Source of the DNA: Chloroflexota bacterium
Lineage (GTDB): Bacteria > Chloroflexota > UBA6077 > CF-72
Reading direction: 5' to 3'
DNA: 50,400 bases
NCBI GenBank assembly: GCA_019247515.1
Contig: JAFAOS010000530.1
Coordinates: 1-50,400, forward strand
Shown here: positions 30,580 through 39,037 of the stretch, in pieces
How the letters are laid out: each line of letters begins with the position of its first letter
Position numbering within the stretch: position 1 is the stretch's first letter
The notes under the pieces: generated by a model
Database searches by the model: none
The model's input: the letters and a program-made list of their open reading frames with translations, nothing else
What the model was told of the DNA's origin: nothing
Position numbers and translations under genes: made by a program

Positions 30580-32195
30580 TCGGCGCCGAAAGCCGCACGA
30601 TGCGCAGCATCGGGTGGTTGCCCGGCCTCCAGGACGCGGAGGTTGCGGAGTGGCAGGCCCTCACGTTTGACGGTGAATTGGAATTACGCATACCGCGGTT
30701 ATCGCCGGCTGGGCTCGCGGCGCAGTTGCGACGCATCGCGGTCGCGGGCGACGCGTATCTCGCCGATCTGCCTGTAGACCGCATCGTCACCGCCCTCGAT
30801 CGGGTCGCCAACCGCTGGCTCGATCCCGCCTCCGTTTACCGACGTGAAGCCGAGCAGCTGCTGCCGCGGATCACCGGCTACTCCGAACCGGCCGTTCGCA
30901 AAGGTCTGGCCAGCTACCTGGGTTTACTCCGCGGTGAGAACCTGCGGCGGCTGCTGGAGGAGGAGCTGCCCGAGCCGCGCGTCCTGGACCGGTTCGTGCC
31001 ACGCGCGCGTGCCGGCGGGTGGACGCGCGCGTTCGGTCCGCGTCTCACGGTCCACGTCTGGAGTGGCAACGTGCCGGGCCTGCCCGCGCAGAGTCTGGTC
31101 GCCGCGCTGCTGGTGAAGTCGGCGAGTTTCGGCAAAGTCGCCTCCGAGGAGCCGCTCTTTGCGACGCTGCTGGCGGAATCCATCTCCGAGGTCGACCCGG
31201 ACCTGGCGGCGTGCGTGGCGGTCGGCTACTGGCGCGGCGGCGACGCGCAGCTGGAGTCGATCGCATTCGGGCAAGCGGACACGGTCATCGCCTACGGCAG
31301 CGAGCACGCGATTGAGGCGGTGCGAAGTCGCGTTCCCGGCGACACGCGATTTGTGGCGTACGGTCACAAGTTGAGCTTCGGCGCCATCGGGCGCGAAGCG
31401 CTCACAACGCCGCAGTTGAGCGAGACGTTGCAGAGGGCAGCGTATGACGTGGTCAAGTACGACCAGCAGGGTTGTCTCTCGCCGCACCTGCTGTACGTGG
31501 AGCGCGGCGGCGATACGTCTCCCCGCGAGTTTGCGCGGGCGCTCTCGCAAACCCTCGGCGAGTACGCGGAGAAGGTTCCGCGCGGGCAACTCACGCTGGA
31601 AGAGTCCAGCAGTTTCGCGCAGCTGCGCCAGCAGTACGAGATGCGCCAGGTGCTGGCCGATGCTGAGCGAGGCGACGAAACGCGCAACATGGCCGGCGAC
31701 GCGCGCCGCGAATCGAGCGCCGCGGTCCCGCCCTCACTGGCTGACAAGCCGAGTTACGAAGCGGACGGCAGCAAGGTAGCTGTCTTCGACGCGAGCGACG
31801 CCGTGGTGGTCTACGAGCCAGATCCACGCTTCGAGGCCTCGTGTCTGAACCGCCTGGTGTTCGTGAAGCCCGTCGATGACCTGGTGGAGGACGTCCCGCG
31901 ACTGGCGGCGGGTGTCCGCCGCTACCTGCAAACGTGCGGCGTTGCCGCCAGCTCGGACCGGACGCGCGCGCTCGCGCTTGGACTCGGCCGGCTTGGGCTC
32001 GATCGCGTTTGCCCGTTGGGACGCATGGGCGACGTGGCGGCGACCTGGCACCACGATGGCCGCTTCAATCTGCTGGAGCTGCTGCGCTGGACGGACCTCG
32101 AGCCGGACGCCAGCGCCGGCCGCTGGGAGTTCGAAAACCCGGAACTGGGACTGTACGGCAATCCATCGACACAGGGGGAATTGGATGGCAACTGA
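30576..32195 (+). CDS. LuxC-like acyl-CoA / acyl-protein reductase
   Basis: A 539-residue protein of the aldehyde-dehydrogenase-like LuxC family. GTG 30576 overlaps the stop of the ADH-LuxE gene. Signatures are VHVWSGNVPGLPAQSLVAAL (N-terminal nucleotide site), LLVKSASFGKVASEEPLF, and YDQQGCLSPHLLYVE with the catalytic Cys, as in LuxC. It reduces activated acyl groups to fatty aldehyde with NADPH. Next to LuxE and an ADH it completes a fatty acid reduction module. No luciferase (luxAB) is present in the window, so light production is not implied. It is slightly longer than marine LuxC (about 480) because of a C-terminal extension. Confidence 0.9.
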   Translation: MIGAESRTMRSIGWLPGLQDAEVAEWQALTFDGELELRIPRLSPAGLAAQLRRIAVAGDAYLADLPVDRIVTALDRVANRWLDPASVYRREAEQLLPRITGYSEPAVRKGLASYLGLLRGENLRRLLEEELPEPRVLDRFVPRARAGGWTRAFGPRLTVHVWSGNVPGLPAQSLVAALLVKSASFGKVASEEPLFATLLAESISEVDPDLAACVAVGYWRGGDAQLESIAFGQADTVIAYGSEHAIEAVRSRVPGDTRFVAYGHKLSFGAIGREALTTPQLSETLQRAAYDVVKYDQQGCLSPHLLYVERGGDTSPREFARALSQTLGEYAEKVPRGQLTLEESSSFAQLRQQYEMRQVLADAERGDETRNMAGDARRESSAAVPPSLADKPSYEADGSKVAVFDASDAVVVYEPDPRFEASCLNRLVFVKPVDDLVEDVPRLAAGVRRYLQTCGVAASSDRTRALALGLGRLGLDRVCPLGRMGDVAATWHHDGRFNLLELLRWTDLEPDASAGRWEFENPELGLYGNPSTQGELDGN

Positions 32196-33594
32196 TATCG
32201 CGCCCGATGCCGAAGGCGGTGTCGGACTCCAGCCGGCCAGCACGCTGACGCTGGGTCTGGAAGAGCGACCGCCGCTTCCGCAGGCGGTCGCTCTGGGATT
32301 TCAGCACGTGCTGGTGTCCAACGTCTGGCTGGATCCGGTTTTCGTTGCGGCGGTCGGCGGGTTGTCGGCCGCACTGGCCGCCAACCTGGTGAACGCGATT
32401 TTTCTGGCGGCCGGACTGGTGACGCTCACACAGTCGACAAAACTGGTCCGCTTGCCGATTGTGGAGGGTCCGTCGGCGGCCTTCGACGGACTCATGATTG
32501 GCTTTGCCAAAGCCGGTCAACTGGCAATGGCGACGACCGGCCTGTTGATTGGCGGCGTGCTGGTGCTGATCGTGGCCGCGAGTGGCCTGTTGGGGCTCGT
32601 CCGGCGGCTCTTTTCGCCGGCGGTCACCGGCTCCGTCATCCTGCTGGTGGGCGTCGCTCTGGCCGGCTTCACGCTCGAGGAGTTTCTCGGAGGCAATCCG
32701 ACCAGTCCGGATTTCGGTAGCCCGCAAACCCTGGCGATTTCGACCGCGACCCTGCTGACGGTCCTGTTGCTCAGCGCATTTGGCACCGGTCCGTGGCGCG
32801 CATACGCGTTCATCTGGGGGCTGCTGGTCGGCGATGGACTCAGTCTCGTCTTCGGCCGGCTGTCCTTCGAGGCGGCGACCAGCGCGGCGTGGATCGGAAT
32901 TCCGCAGTTTCTGCCGTATGGCGGCCTGCAATTCGACGCCGGCGTGACGCTGGCGCTGTTGTTTGCCTTCCTGGTGGCAATCATCGAGGCCATCGGCGTG
33001 TACTACGCCGCGGGCGAGATCGTCGGCACGCCGATTACGGACCAGCGCATTCGACTGGGCGTCTCAGGCGAAGCGGCGGGGTCCATCATCTCCTCGTTGT
33101 TCGGGGGATTCGCCACGACCGCGTACGCCCAGAACGTGGGCTTGCTGAAATTGACGGGAGTCGGCAGTCGATTCGCCGTGACGGTTGCCGGCATCATTTT
33201 TCTGGTCCTGGCCTTCATTCCGAAACTGGGGGCGGTGCTGGCGGCGACGCCGGACCCGGTTGTCGGCGGAATCTTTCTGCCAGCGGCCGCATCGCTCATC
33301 ATGACGGGCGTGGCGGCGCTGGCGCGCACACCCGACACGCCTCGGCACGCGGCAGTGGGCGGCCTGGCGGTCATCATGGGCACCGGGCTGCCGCCGCTGG
33401 TGACCGGGCTGGCGCCGAAGTTGCCGCCGGTGGTCACTCAACTGTTGTCGCAGCCGGTGGTCGTCGGGGCAATCGTCGCGCTGGTGCTCGAGATCGTCCT
33501 GGTGCAGATTCCGAACTGGTTGCCGCACAGGGGCGCAGCCGCCACGGGTGGAGGGACGCCGACCGTGTTGAACGTTCGGGGCGACTTTGAGTAG
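32185..33594 (+). CDS. NCS2 nucleobase (xanthine/uracil) permease
   Basis: About 469 residues from ATG 32185, with GGGGGAATTGG directly upstream; it overlaps the luxC end by 11 bp. Twelve to fourteen membrane helices. NCS2 signatures are QHVLVSNVWLDPVF near the start and FGGFATTAYAQNVGLLKLTG (the TTxAQN motif before helix 9), with VEGPSAAFDG in between. The family moves purines, uracil, xanthine or urate with H+ or Na+. Its place behind a TPP riboswitch operon hints at a pyrimidine-type substrate related to thiamin, but that is inference. Confidence 0.9.
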   Translation: MATDIAPDAEGGVGLQPASTLTLGLEERPPLPQAVALGFQHVLVSNVWLDPVFVAAVGGLSAALAANLVNAIFLAAGLVTLTQSTKLVRLPIVEGPSAAFDGLMIGFAKAGQLAMATTGLLIGGVLVLIVAASGLLGLVRRLFSPAVTGSVILLVGVALAGFTLEEFLGGNPTSPDFGSPQTLAISTATLLTVLLLSAFGTGPWRAYAFIWGLLVGDGLSLVFGRLSFEAATSAAWIGIPQFLPYGGLQFDAGVTLALLFAFLVAIIEAIGVYYAAGEIVGTPITDQRIRLGVSGEAAGSIISSLFGGFATTAYAQNVGLLKLTGVGSRFAVTVAGIIFLVLAFIPKLGAVLAATPDPVVGGIFLPAAASLIMTGVAALARTPDTPRHAAVGGLAVIMGTGLPPLVTGLAPKLPPVVTQLLSQPVVVGAIVALVLEIVLVQIPNWLPHRGAAATGGGTPTVLNVRGDFE

Positions 33595-33595
33595 C

Positions 33596-34633
33596 GTGTC
33601 GGAAGTGGATGCACCAGAGATTGGCATTGGCATCATCGCCTCTGGCTACATGGGGCGGACCTATGCTGAATGTATCGCGCGCTACAACACGGGCGCGCGC
33701 CTCGTGGCGGTGGCGGGCGGCAGCCGCGCTCCTGGATTGGCGGCGGACTACGGCATCGCGGCGGAGCCGTCTGTCGAAGCGCTCGTAAGACGGCCCGACG
33801 TCGACGCGGTCATCATAACCTCACCCCAGTCCGCGCACGCCGAGCAGACGGTGCTGGCGGCCCGGTTCGGCAAGCACGTGCTGGTAGAAAAACCGATGGC
33901 GACCTCCACGTCGGAGTGCCGGCGAATGATCGACGCCTGCCGCGAGCACGAAGTCAAGCTCTCGGTCATCAAGCCATGGCGGTATCGCGGATCGACGCGC
34001 CGGCTGTATGAGAGCATCCAGCACGGCGAGATCGGCGATGTGCGGATGCTGACGCTGTGGTGGTTGTATCCGCGCCTGCCGTTCATCGGCAAAGACTGGT
34101 TCCGCGATCCCAAGGAGGGCGGCCTGTTCCTGGACGCCGGCTCGCACTGCTTCGACTTCTTGCGGTGGGTCGCCCGAGCAGAGGCGACGCGTCTGTACGC
34201 GCAGATTGCCAATTACAATCGTGACGGCGAGACACCGCGCAGCACGATGACCATGCTCTCGTTCGCCAACGGTGTGATGGCGACGCTGTGGCTGAGCTAT
34301 GAAGTGCCCAGCCCCGGCTGGGAACACACCGATTTTCGCGCGCGCGTGGTCGGCTCCACGGGCAACCTGGATGCGCACGGCTACGGCGCGTTCCAGTTGG
34401 GACGCGGCGACACCTGGGAGACCATCTACGAGCAGCCGCCGATGGACTACGTCAATCGCCCAATGGATTTCGTGCGTCTCGAAGCGTTTGTAGACATGGT
34501 CCAGGACTTTATCGACGCGCTGCGCGACGGGCGCGAGCCACCCGTGACAGGTGAAGACGGACTGGCGGCCGTGGCAATGGTCGAAGCCGGATATCGCTCG
34601 AGCGCGCTCGGACAGGCGATCGATCTCACTTGA
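33596..34633 (+). CDS. Gfo/Idh/MocA family oxidoreductase
   Basis: About 345 residues. The nucleotide site GIGIIASGYMGRTYAECI is at the N-terminus, and VEKPMATSTSEC (catalytic-region EKP) lies near 100. The C-terminal domain follows, with GLFLDAGSHCFDFLRW (conserved Asp and His). Family members oxidise sugars or inositols with NAD(P). TTG 33587 is an alternative start overlapping the permease stop; GTG 33596 is preferred. Coupled by a four-base overlap to the aldolase gene that follows. Confidence 0.9.
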   Translation: MSEVDAPEIGIGIIASGYMGRTYAECIARYNTGARLVAVAGGSRAPGLAADYGIAAEPSVEALVRRPDVDAVIITSPQSAHAEQTVLAARFGKHVLVEKPMATSTSECRRMIDACREHEVKLSVIKPWRYRGSTRRLYESIQHGEIGDVRMLTLWWLYPRLPFIGKDWFRDPKEGGLFLDAGSHCFDFLRWVARAEATRLYAQIANYNRDGETPRSTMTMLSFANGVMATLWLSYEVPSPGWEHTDFRARVVGSTGNLDAHGYGAFQLGRGDTWETIYEQPPMDYVNRPMDFVRLEAFVDMVQDFIDALRDGREPPVTGEDGLAAVAMVEAGYRSSALGQAIDLT

Positions 34634-35568
34634 GCTCTTTGCCCGCAAGCAGACGGTTTCCAGCGTGCATCATGGCGACCGCGGTGGCGCCATGGACAGC
34701 GGAGTATCGACTGGACGAGGGCCTGTTTCGCCACGAGATCGCCTCGTTGCTGGCGGCTGGCTACTCGCATCTGTACGTATTCGGAACCGCGGGCGAGGGG
34801 TACGCGGTGAGCGACCTCCAGTTCGAGCAGGTCGCAACGGTCTTTGTCGACGAGATGCGCGCCGGGGGCGCCGAGCCAATGGTCGGCGTCATCAGCCTGT
34901 CACTCGAGACCATGCTGCAGCGCATCGGCTTCGCGCGGCACAGTCTGGGAGTGCGCCTGTTCCAGATCTCGCTGCCCAGCTGGGGCGCACTGGAGTCTGC
35001 CGAAGTTCGCGCGTTCTTCGACGCGGTGCTGGGCGCGTTTCCGGATTGCCAGTTTCTACACTACAACTTGCTGCGCACGAAGCGACTGGTGACGGCTGCC
35101 GAATACGGCTTGATTGCGGCGGACCATCCGAACCTGGTCGCCACCAAAAACAGCACTGATTCGATGGTGCGGATTCGCGAGCTGATCGAGACCGCGCCGA
35201 TGCTGCAGCACTTTCTGAACGAGCATGGATTTCTCTATGGAAGCCTGGTTGGCGAGTGTGGACTGCTGATCAGCCTGGCGACGCTGAATCTGCGGATGGG
35301 GCAGCGTTATTTCGAGGCGGGTCGGCAGGGTGACGTGCGCACCCTCGTGGAAATGGAGGGCGAGCTGACGCGGCTGGGCTCCAGATTCATCGAGGTGGTG
35401 AGTGGCGGTCGCTCGCTCATCGACGGCGCCTACGACAAAGTCCTGTGGTGGCTGCACGATCCGCGTTTTCCGCTGCGCCTGCTGCCGCCGTATCAAGGGG
35501 CGGACCAGGCGGCAGCGGCGGCGTTCGCGGGCTTCGTACGCGAGCACTATCCGCAGTGGGTGGCGTAA
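34630..35568 (+). CDS. Dihydrodipicolinate synthase/N-acetylneuraminate lyase family aldolase
   Basis: A 312-residue TIM-barrel Schiff-base aldolase. YVFGTAGEGYAV is the GTxGE loop; FLHYNLLRTKR supplies the catalytic Tyr; NLVATKNSTD carries the Schiff-base Lys (~175). A canonical Pro after the YN motif is replaced by Leu, so the carbonyl substrate may differ. Relatives cleave 2-oxo-3-deoxy acids or condense pyruvate with aldehydes. The setting with a Gfo/Idh/MocA dehydrogenase and an enolase-superfamily enzyme suggests sugar-acid breakdown. The TTG start at 34630 overlaps the preceding stop; an ATG at 34672 is the alternative. Confidence 0.88.
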   Translation: MSSLPASRRFPACIMATAVAPWTAEYRLDEGLFRHEIASLLAAGYSHLYVFGTAGEGYAVSDLQFEQVATVFVDEMRAGGAEPMVGVISLSLETMLQRIGFARHSLGVRLFQISLPSWGALESAEVRAFFDAVLGAFPDCQFLHYNLLRTKRLVTAAEYGLIAADHPNLVATKNSTDSMVRIRELIETAPMLQHFLNEHGFLYGSLVGECGLLISLATLNLRMGQRYFEAGRQGDVRTLVEMEGELTRLGSRFIEVVSGGRSLIDGAYDKVLWWLHDPRFPLRLLPPYQGADQAAAAAFAGFVREHYPQWVA

Positions 35569-35580
35569 AGGTCAGCGAGT

Positions 35581-35922
35581 ATTCCCCAGGGGGGGACCCA
35601 TATGGAAAAGTATTCCCAGTGGGGACGCACATGGAAAGTATTCCCCAGTGGGGACGCATATGGAAAAGTATTCCCCAGTGGGGACGCATATGGAAAGTAT
35701 TCCCCAGTGGGGACCGATATGGAAAGGTATTCCCCAGTGGGGACGGATATGGAAAAGTATTCCCGGGGGGACCGATATGGAAAAGTCCGGGGGGACCCAT
35801 ATGGAAAAGTATTCCCCACTGGGACCCAGATCGGAAACGTCTCTCCAGGAGGGCGCGCATGGGAAAAGAGTCTTCTTCAGAGGGCCACATGGAAAAAGGC
35901 TTTCCTCAGAGGGTTCCATACG
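35581..35922. repeat. ~30-bp tandem repeat with TTCCCCAGTGGGGA palindromes
   Basis: About 12 units begin at 35581, 35612, 35640, 35670, 35699, 35729, 35759, ~35785, 35811, 35841, 35871 and 35901. A central unit reads ATTCCCCAGTGGGGACG, then CATATGGAAAAGT. Each has a TCCCCA/TGGGGA hairpin and an ATATGG box. Units 3-6 are near identical; those after 35811 diverge steadily. There are no unique spacers, so it is not a CRISPR array. Confidence 0.9.
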
Positions 35923-35925
35923 TCG

Positions 35926-35954
35926 CACACTCCGCCCGCGGCGATGAAACTGCT
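35926..35954. repeat. Shared box (copy 1), CGGCGATGAAACTG type
   Basis: The segment from CACAC through GCGGCGATGAAACTGCT is nearly identical to 40870-40897, and a shorter GCGGCGATGA version recurs near 50347. It follows the TTCCCC-type repeats each time, so it looks like the edge of a dispersed element. Confidence 0.6.
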
Positions 35955-36019
35955 CTCCCTTTGGGGTCGTCACTAACGATGTCGACGGCCATTTTCGTGG
36001 GAGGGACACATGCGTTGAA

Positions 36020-37147
36020 TCACGTGACTTCGTAGCGGCGGAGGGCGAGCTCGTCGATCTCTACGCCCAGACCTGGGGCTGTCGGGACTTTCAGAGCCCC
36101 AGCACGCAGTTCAAATGGTGAGCCGCGGACCACCACGTCGCGGAACGGGTTTTCGGTCACATCCAGCTCGACCTGCGGCGCGTCGACACCGGGCATACGC
36201 GTGGGCTCCGGCAGCAGCGCGGCGACGTGCAGCGTGGCGGCCAGCGTGAGGGCGCCGGCCCAGCAGTGCGGGACGCACTGGATCTGGGACAGCTGCGCGA
36301 GCTCGCCGATGAACAGGCATTCGGCGATGCCGCCGCAGATGCTGACGTCCGGCTGGATGATGTCGAAGCAGCCACGCCGCAGCATGTCGTTGGCGGCCCA
36401 GCGGGTGGTGAGTCCTTCGCCACCGGCCAGCGGCAAGGGCATCCTGGCGCGCAGCTCCGGATAGCCGCGGTAGCCGTTCTGCGGGAGAGGCTCCTCCAGC
36501 CAGGTGAAGTTGAGCTCGTGGAGCGTCGCGGCGGCACGCAAGGCGAGGCCGGGCGAGTAGGCGGCGTTGGCGTCGGCCATCAAGCGCAGGTCGGGCCCGA
36601 CCGCGCCGCGGACCCGGGCAAGGATCGGCATCTCGCGATCAGGGGAAAAGCGGCCGATACGCAACTTCATGGCCTGAAAGCCGCGTGCCTGGAGCTCCAG
36701 AGCTTCGTCGACCCAGTGGTCTTCCGGAGCTTTGTCGTCGTAGTAGCCAGGCAGTGAGGCATATGCCTGAACCGTGTCGCGCGGCGCGCCGCCGTACAGC
36801 TCGTGAACGGGTAGGCTCAGTGATTTACCCCACGCATCGTGCAGCGCAAGGTCGAGACCGCCGACCGCGAAGCCGTTTTCGAACGTGGCGGCCAGCATCT
36901 GTCGGTGGAGCGCTTTCGACGGTGCCGCTTCCTTGCCGATCAGCAGCGGTGCAAGCACGTCGCGAATGGTGGATTCGGCGCCGGCCAGGCGGTACGTTTC
37001 GCCCCAACCGACCACTCCATCCTCGGTCGTCAGCTTGATGAACAGCGTTTCGCGAGCGTGGTAGGTGAGGATGGAGGGTCCGCGCGGGGTGCGCATCTCC
37101 GCGCGGACGGGGATGACGTCGACCGCCGCTATGCGGTGACGGACCAC
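36020..37147 (-). CDS. Mandelate racemase/muconate lactonizing enzyme (enolase superfamily)
   Basis: About 375 residues from a GTG at 37147. The start overlaps the end of the upstream binding-protein gene by 19 bp; longer frames are not protein-like. Active-site parts seen are AMKLRIG (catalytic Lys loop), LMADANAAY (metal Asp), FTWLEEPLP (metal Glu), PLAGGEGLTT (metal Glu), DIIQPDVSICGG (Asp of the His-Asp dyad) and VPHCWAGAL (His). All are consistent with a sugar-acid dehydratase or racemase of the mandelate racemase group. It sits with ABC uptake genes and an aldolase, so it likely feeds an acid to the DHDPS-like aldolase. Confidence 0.9.
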   Translation of the reverse strand: MVRHRIAAVDVIPVRAEMRTPRGPSILTYHARETLFIKLTTEDGVVGWGETYRLAGAESTIRDVLAPLLIGKEAAPSKALHRQMLAATFENGFAVGGLDLALHDAWGKSLSLPVHELYGGAPRDTVQAYASLPGYYDDKAPEDHWVDEALELQARGFQAMKLRIGRFSPDREMPILARVRGAVGPDLRLMADANAAYSPGLALRAAATLHELNFTWLEEPLPQNGYRGYPELRARMPLPLAGGEGLTTRWAANDMLRRGCFDIIQPDVSICGGIAECLFIGELAQLSQIQCVPHCWAGALTLAATLHVAALLPEPTRMPGVDAPQVELDVTENPFRDVVVRGSPFELRAGALKVPTAPGLGVEIDELALRRYEVT

Positions 37148-38883
37148 TCGTTGGCGTTCCAGTAGGCGGAGTTGAAGTCGCCATGCGGCTTCAGACCCTG
37201 GAGCCTGTCGCTGTAGCCGTAGATCGCGTCGGCGACGAACAACCAGACGTGCGAGACGTCTTCGTTGATCATTGCCGAAGCTTGTTGATAGATCTGCGCC
37301 CGCGTGGCCTGGTCCGTGGCGGCGCGACCCTGCATGAACAGGTTGTCGACGTCCGGATTGCAGTAGCCGGCGTTGTTGGCGCCCTTGGGTTGAATGAACT
37401 GGCACATCAGCACGTACGAAGTGCTGTCCGGGTCAACGGTGTAGACGCCTCCGCCGTAAGAGACCAGGTCGAAGCTGCGCTTGGTGATCGCATCCAGCAG
37501 CGGTCCGCGCTCGAGCGGCTGGAAGTCGGCTTTGATGCCCGCCGCTTGCAGCTGAGACTGGGCAATCAGCAGTGAGTTCTGGACGTCGGCGCCTCCCTGG
37601 CCGTTCATCCAGTTGATGACGACCGGCGTATTCGGGTCCCAGCCAGCCTCCTGGAGAAGGGCTCTGGCTTTGTCGGGGATGTAGTCGTAGGTGTTCAGAT
37701 TGGGATTGATCGCCCAGTCCGGACCGATGATGTGGCTGTTGACGACGCGACCGTAGCCTTTGAGCACCTGATCGACGATGCCCTTGCGGTCTATGGCATA
37801 CACGAGCGCCTGACGGACGCGCTTGTCGCTGAATTTCTGTCCGTCGATCATCGGCGCCATCAAGAAGATGCCCGCGGCGGGCTTGTTGGCGACCGTGATA
37901 CCGGGCAGGTTCTTCAACGTCTCCGTATCGGTGACCGAAATCTGCGTGTGGAGGATCTCGCCTTTTTGCAGCTGGGCAGTGGCGACGTCGGGCGTCGTCG
38001 TGTGGACGAAAATGCGCTGGAGTTTGGCCGGCGTGCCCCAGAAGTTGGGATTGCGTTCGACCTGAACGTACTGGTCGGTCTCGTATTTGACGAACGTGAA
38101 CGGACCGCTGCCAACAGTCGGGTTCAGGAAGAACGGGTGTTGCTGAAGCTGGCTGGGATCCACCGAGCCGAGGATGTGTTCGGGCAGGATCTGGAAACCA
38201 AGGAAGCTGATGCTGGGCACGAAACCCGCGTTCGGAGTGTCAAAGTCAATGCGGAAAGTGTTGTCGTCGACGATGACCAGGCCGGGCGGCGAATCGATCT
38301 TGCCGTCGCGGAAATCCTGATAGCCGGTGATGATGGACGTTGGTCCGGGCAACCCGGCGGTGCGCGTGTCCATCGTGGACTTGAAGGTGAACCAGATATC
38401 CTTGGCGGTCAGCGGCGCGCCGTCGCTCCACTTCAGGTTGGGCCGCAGGTGGAAGGTGACGGACTTCGCGTCGGGCGCCACGTCCCAGCTGGAGGCGAGG
38501 CGTGGCTGCAGGCTCCAGTCGTCGGCGACGGTCAGCAGCTTGTCGAGGAACAGCGTGGAGATCTGTTGGGCGATGAACTGCAGCGTGTAGAAGCCCGTCG
38601 GCTTGACCTGGATCGCGATGTGGGCGTCCGTGGTGGACGAGCCGGTATTGGCGGCTGGCGCGGTCGTCGGCGCGGCCGCCGCGGCGGTAGGCGCCGCTGT
38701 CGGCGCGGGCGGGGGTGCAGTTGTCGGCGCGGCCGCGGGCACCGCCGTTGGCGCCGCGGGCGGCGAAGTTGGTGCAGACGTGGGCGCCGCGGGGGCGGTG
38801 GTTCCGCAGGCGGCGAGCAGAGACGCGGCCGAGCCCAGGGCCGCATACCGAAGGAACTGGCGTCGCGAGCGCGGAACGGTCAC
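37129..38883 (-). CDS. ABC transporter family-5 substrate-binding lipoprotein (Tat signal)
   Basis: About 584 residues from GTG 38883, supported by CGGGAG about 8 bp upstream. The signal has a twin-arginine motif RSRRQFLRY and a lipobox LLAAC, so it is likely Tat-exported and lipid-anchored. A long Pro/Ala/Thr linker precedes the mature fold. Family-5 features are LRPNLKWSDGAPLTAKDIWF, DKRVRQALVYAIDRKGIV and the C-terminal ISHVWLFVADAIYGYSDRL. Ligands are usually peptides or oligosaccharides; the co-transcribed sugar-acid enzyme argues for a sugar or sugar-acid. Divergent from a paralogous binding protein at 39038. Confidence 0.93.
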   Translation of the reverse strand: MTVPRSRRQFLRYAALGSAASLLAACGTTAPAAPTSAPTSPPAAPTAVPAAAPTTAPPPAPTAAPTAAAAAPTTAPAANTGSSTTDAHIAIQVKPTGFYTLQFIAQQISTLFLDKLLTVADDWSLQPRLASSWDVAPDAKSVTFHLRPNLKWSDGAPLTAKDIWFTFKSTMDTRTAGLPGPTSIITGYQDFRDGKIDSPPGLVIVDDNTFRIDFDTPNAGFVPSISFLGFQILPEHILGSVDPSQLQQHPFFLNPTVGSGPFTFVKYETDQYVQVERNPNFWGTPAKLQRIFVHTTTPDVATAQLQKGEILHTQISVTDTETLKNLPGITVANKPAAGIFLMAPMIDGQKFSDKRVRQALVYAIDRKGIVDQVLKGYGRVVNSHIIGPDWAINPNLNTYDYIPDKARALLQEAGWDPNTPVVINWMNGQGGADVQNSLLIAQSQLQAAGIKADFQPLERGPLLDAITKRSFDLVSYGGGVYTVDPDSTSYVLMCQFIQPKGANNAGYCNPDVDNLFMQGRAATDQATRAQIYQQASAMINEDVSHVWLFVADAIYGYSDRLQGLKPHGDFNSAYWNANEWSVTA

Positions 38884-39037
38884 ACGCGTACTCCCGTCTG
38901 TGTGAGATGCTCGACACGATACACCAGTGCGGTGTGACGGCGAGTTCCACTTCGAGCAGCGGGACGCCCGCGACGGGGCGGCATAGCATCGGGCGACGCC
39001 CAACGGGGTACGATGCGGAGGCTCGGAGGGTTGACCT
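38884..39037. promoter_or_regulatory. Divergent promoter region between two binding-protein genes
   Basis: A 154-bp gap. On the + side TACGAT, about 24 bp before the GTG at 39038, is a -10 candidate, and GGAGG is a ribosome site about 8 bp before it. On the - side CGGGAG precedes the GTG at 38883. No regulator-site palindrome is obvious. Confidence 0.4.

Larger units (their letters stand above)
35569..36019. other. 451-bp gene gap occupied by a tandem repeat
   Basis: No gene. Most of the gap (35581-35922) is a tandem repeat described separately, followed by a ~29-bp box shared with another intergenic region (35926-35954). Open frames crossing it arise because the repeat lacks stops; unit lengths of 28-31 bp would not keep frame. 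Confidence 0.8.

Noticed and set aside
30576..32195. Evidence for bioluminescence
   Set aside because: LuxC and LuxE domains are present but no luxA/luxB luciferase genes are in the window; these domains also occur in non-luminous bacteria.
35581..35922. Possible CRISPR array
   Set aside because: Units are contiguous with no unique spacers, and no cas genes are present.
35402..36035. Several open frames (up to ~196 residues) crossing the tandem repeat
   Set aside because: Unit lengths of 28-31 bp change frame from copy to copy, and the frames exist on both strands only because the unit has no stop codons.
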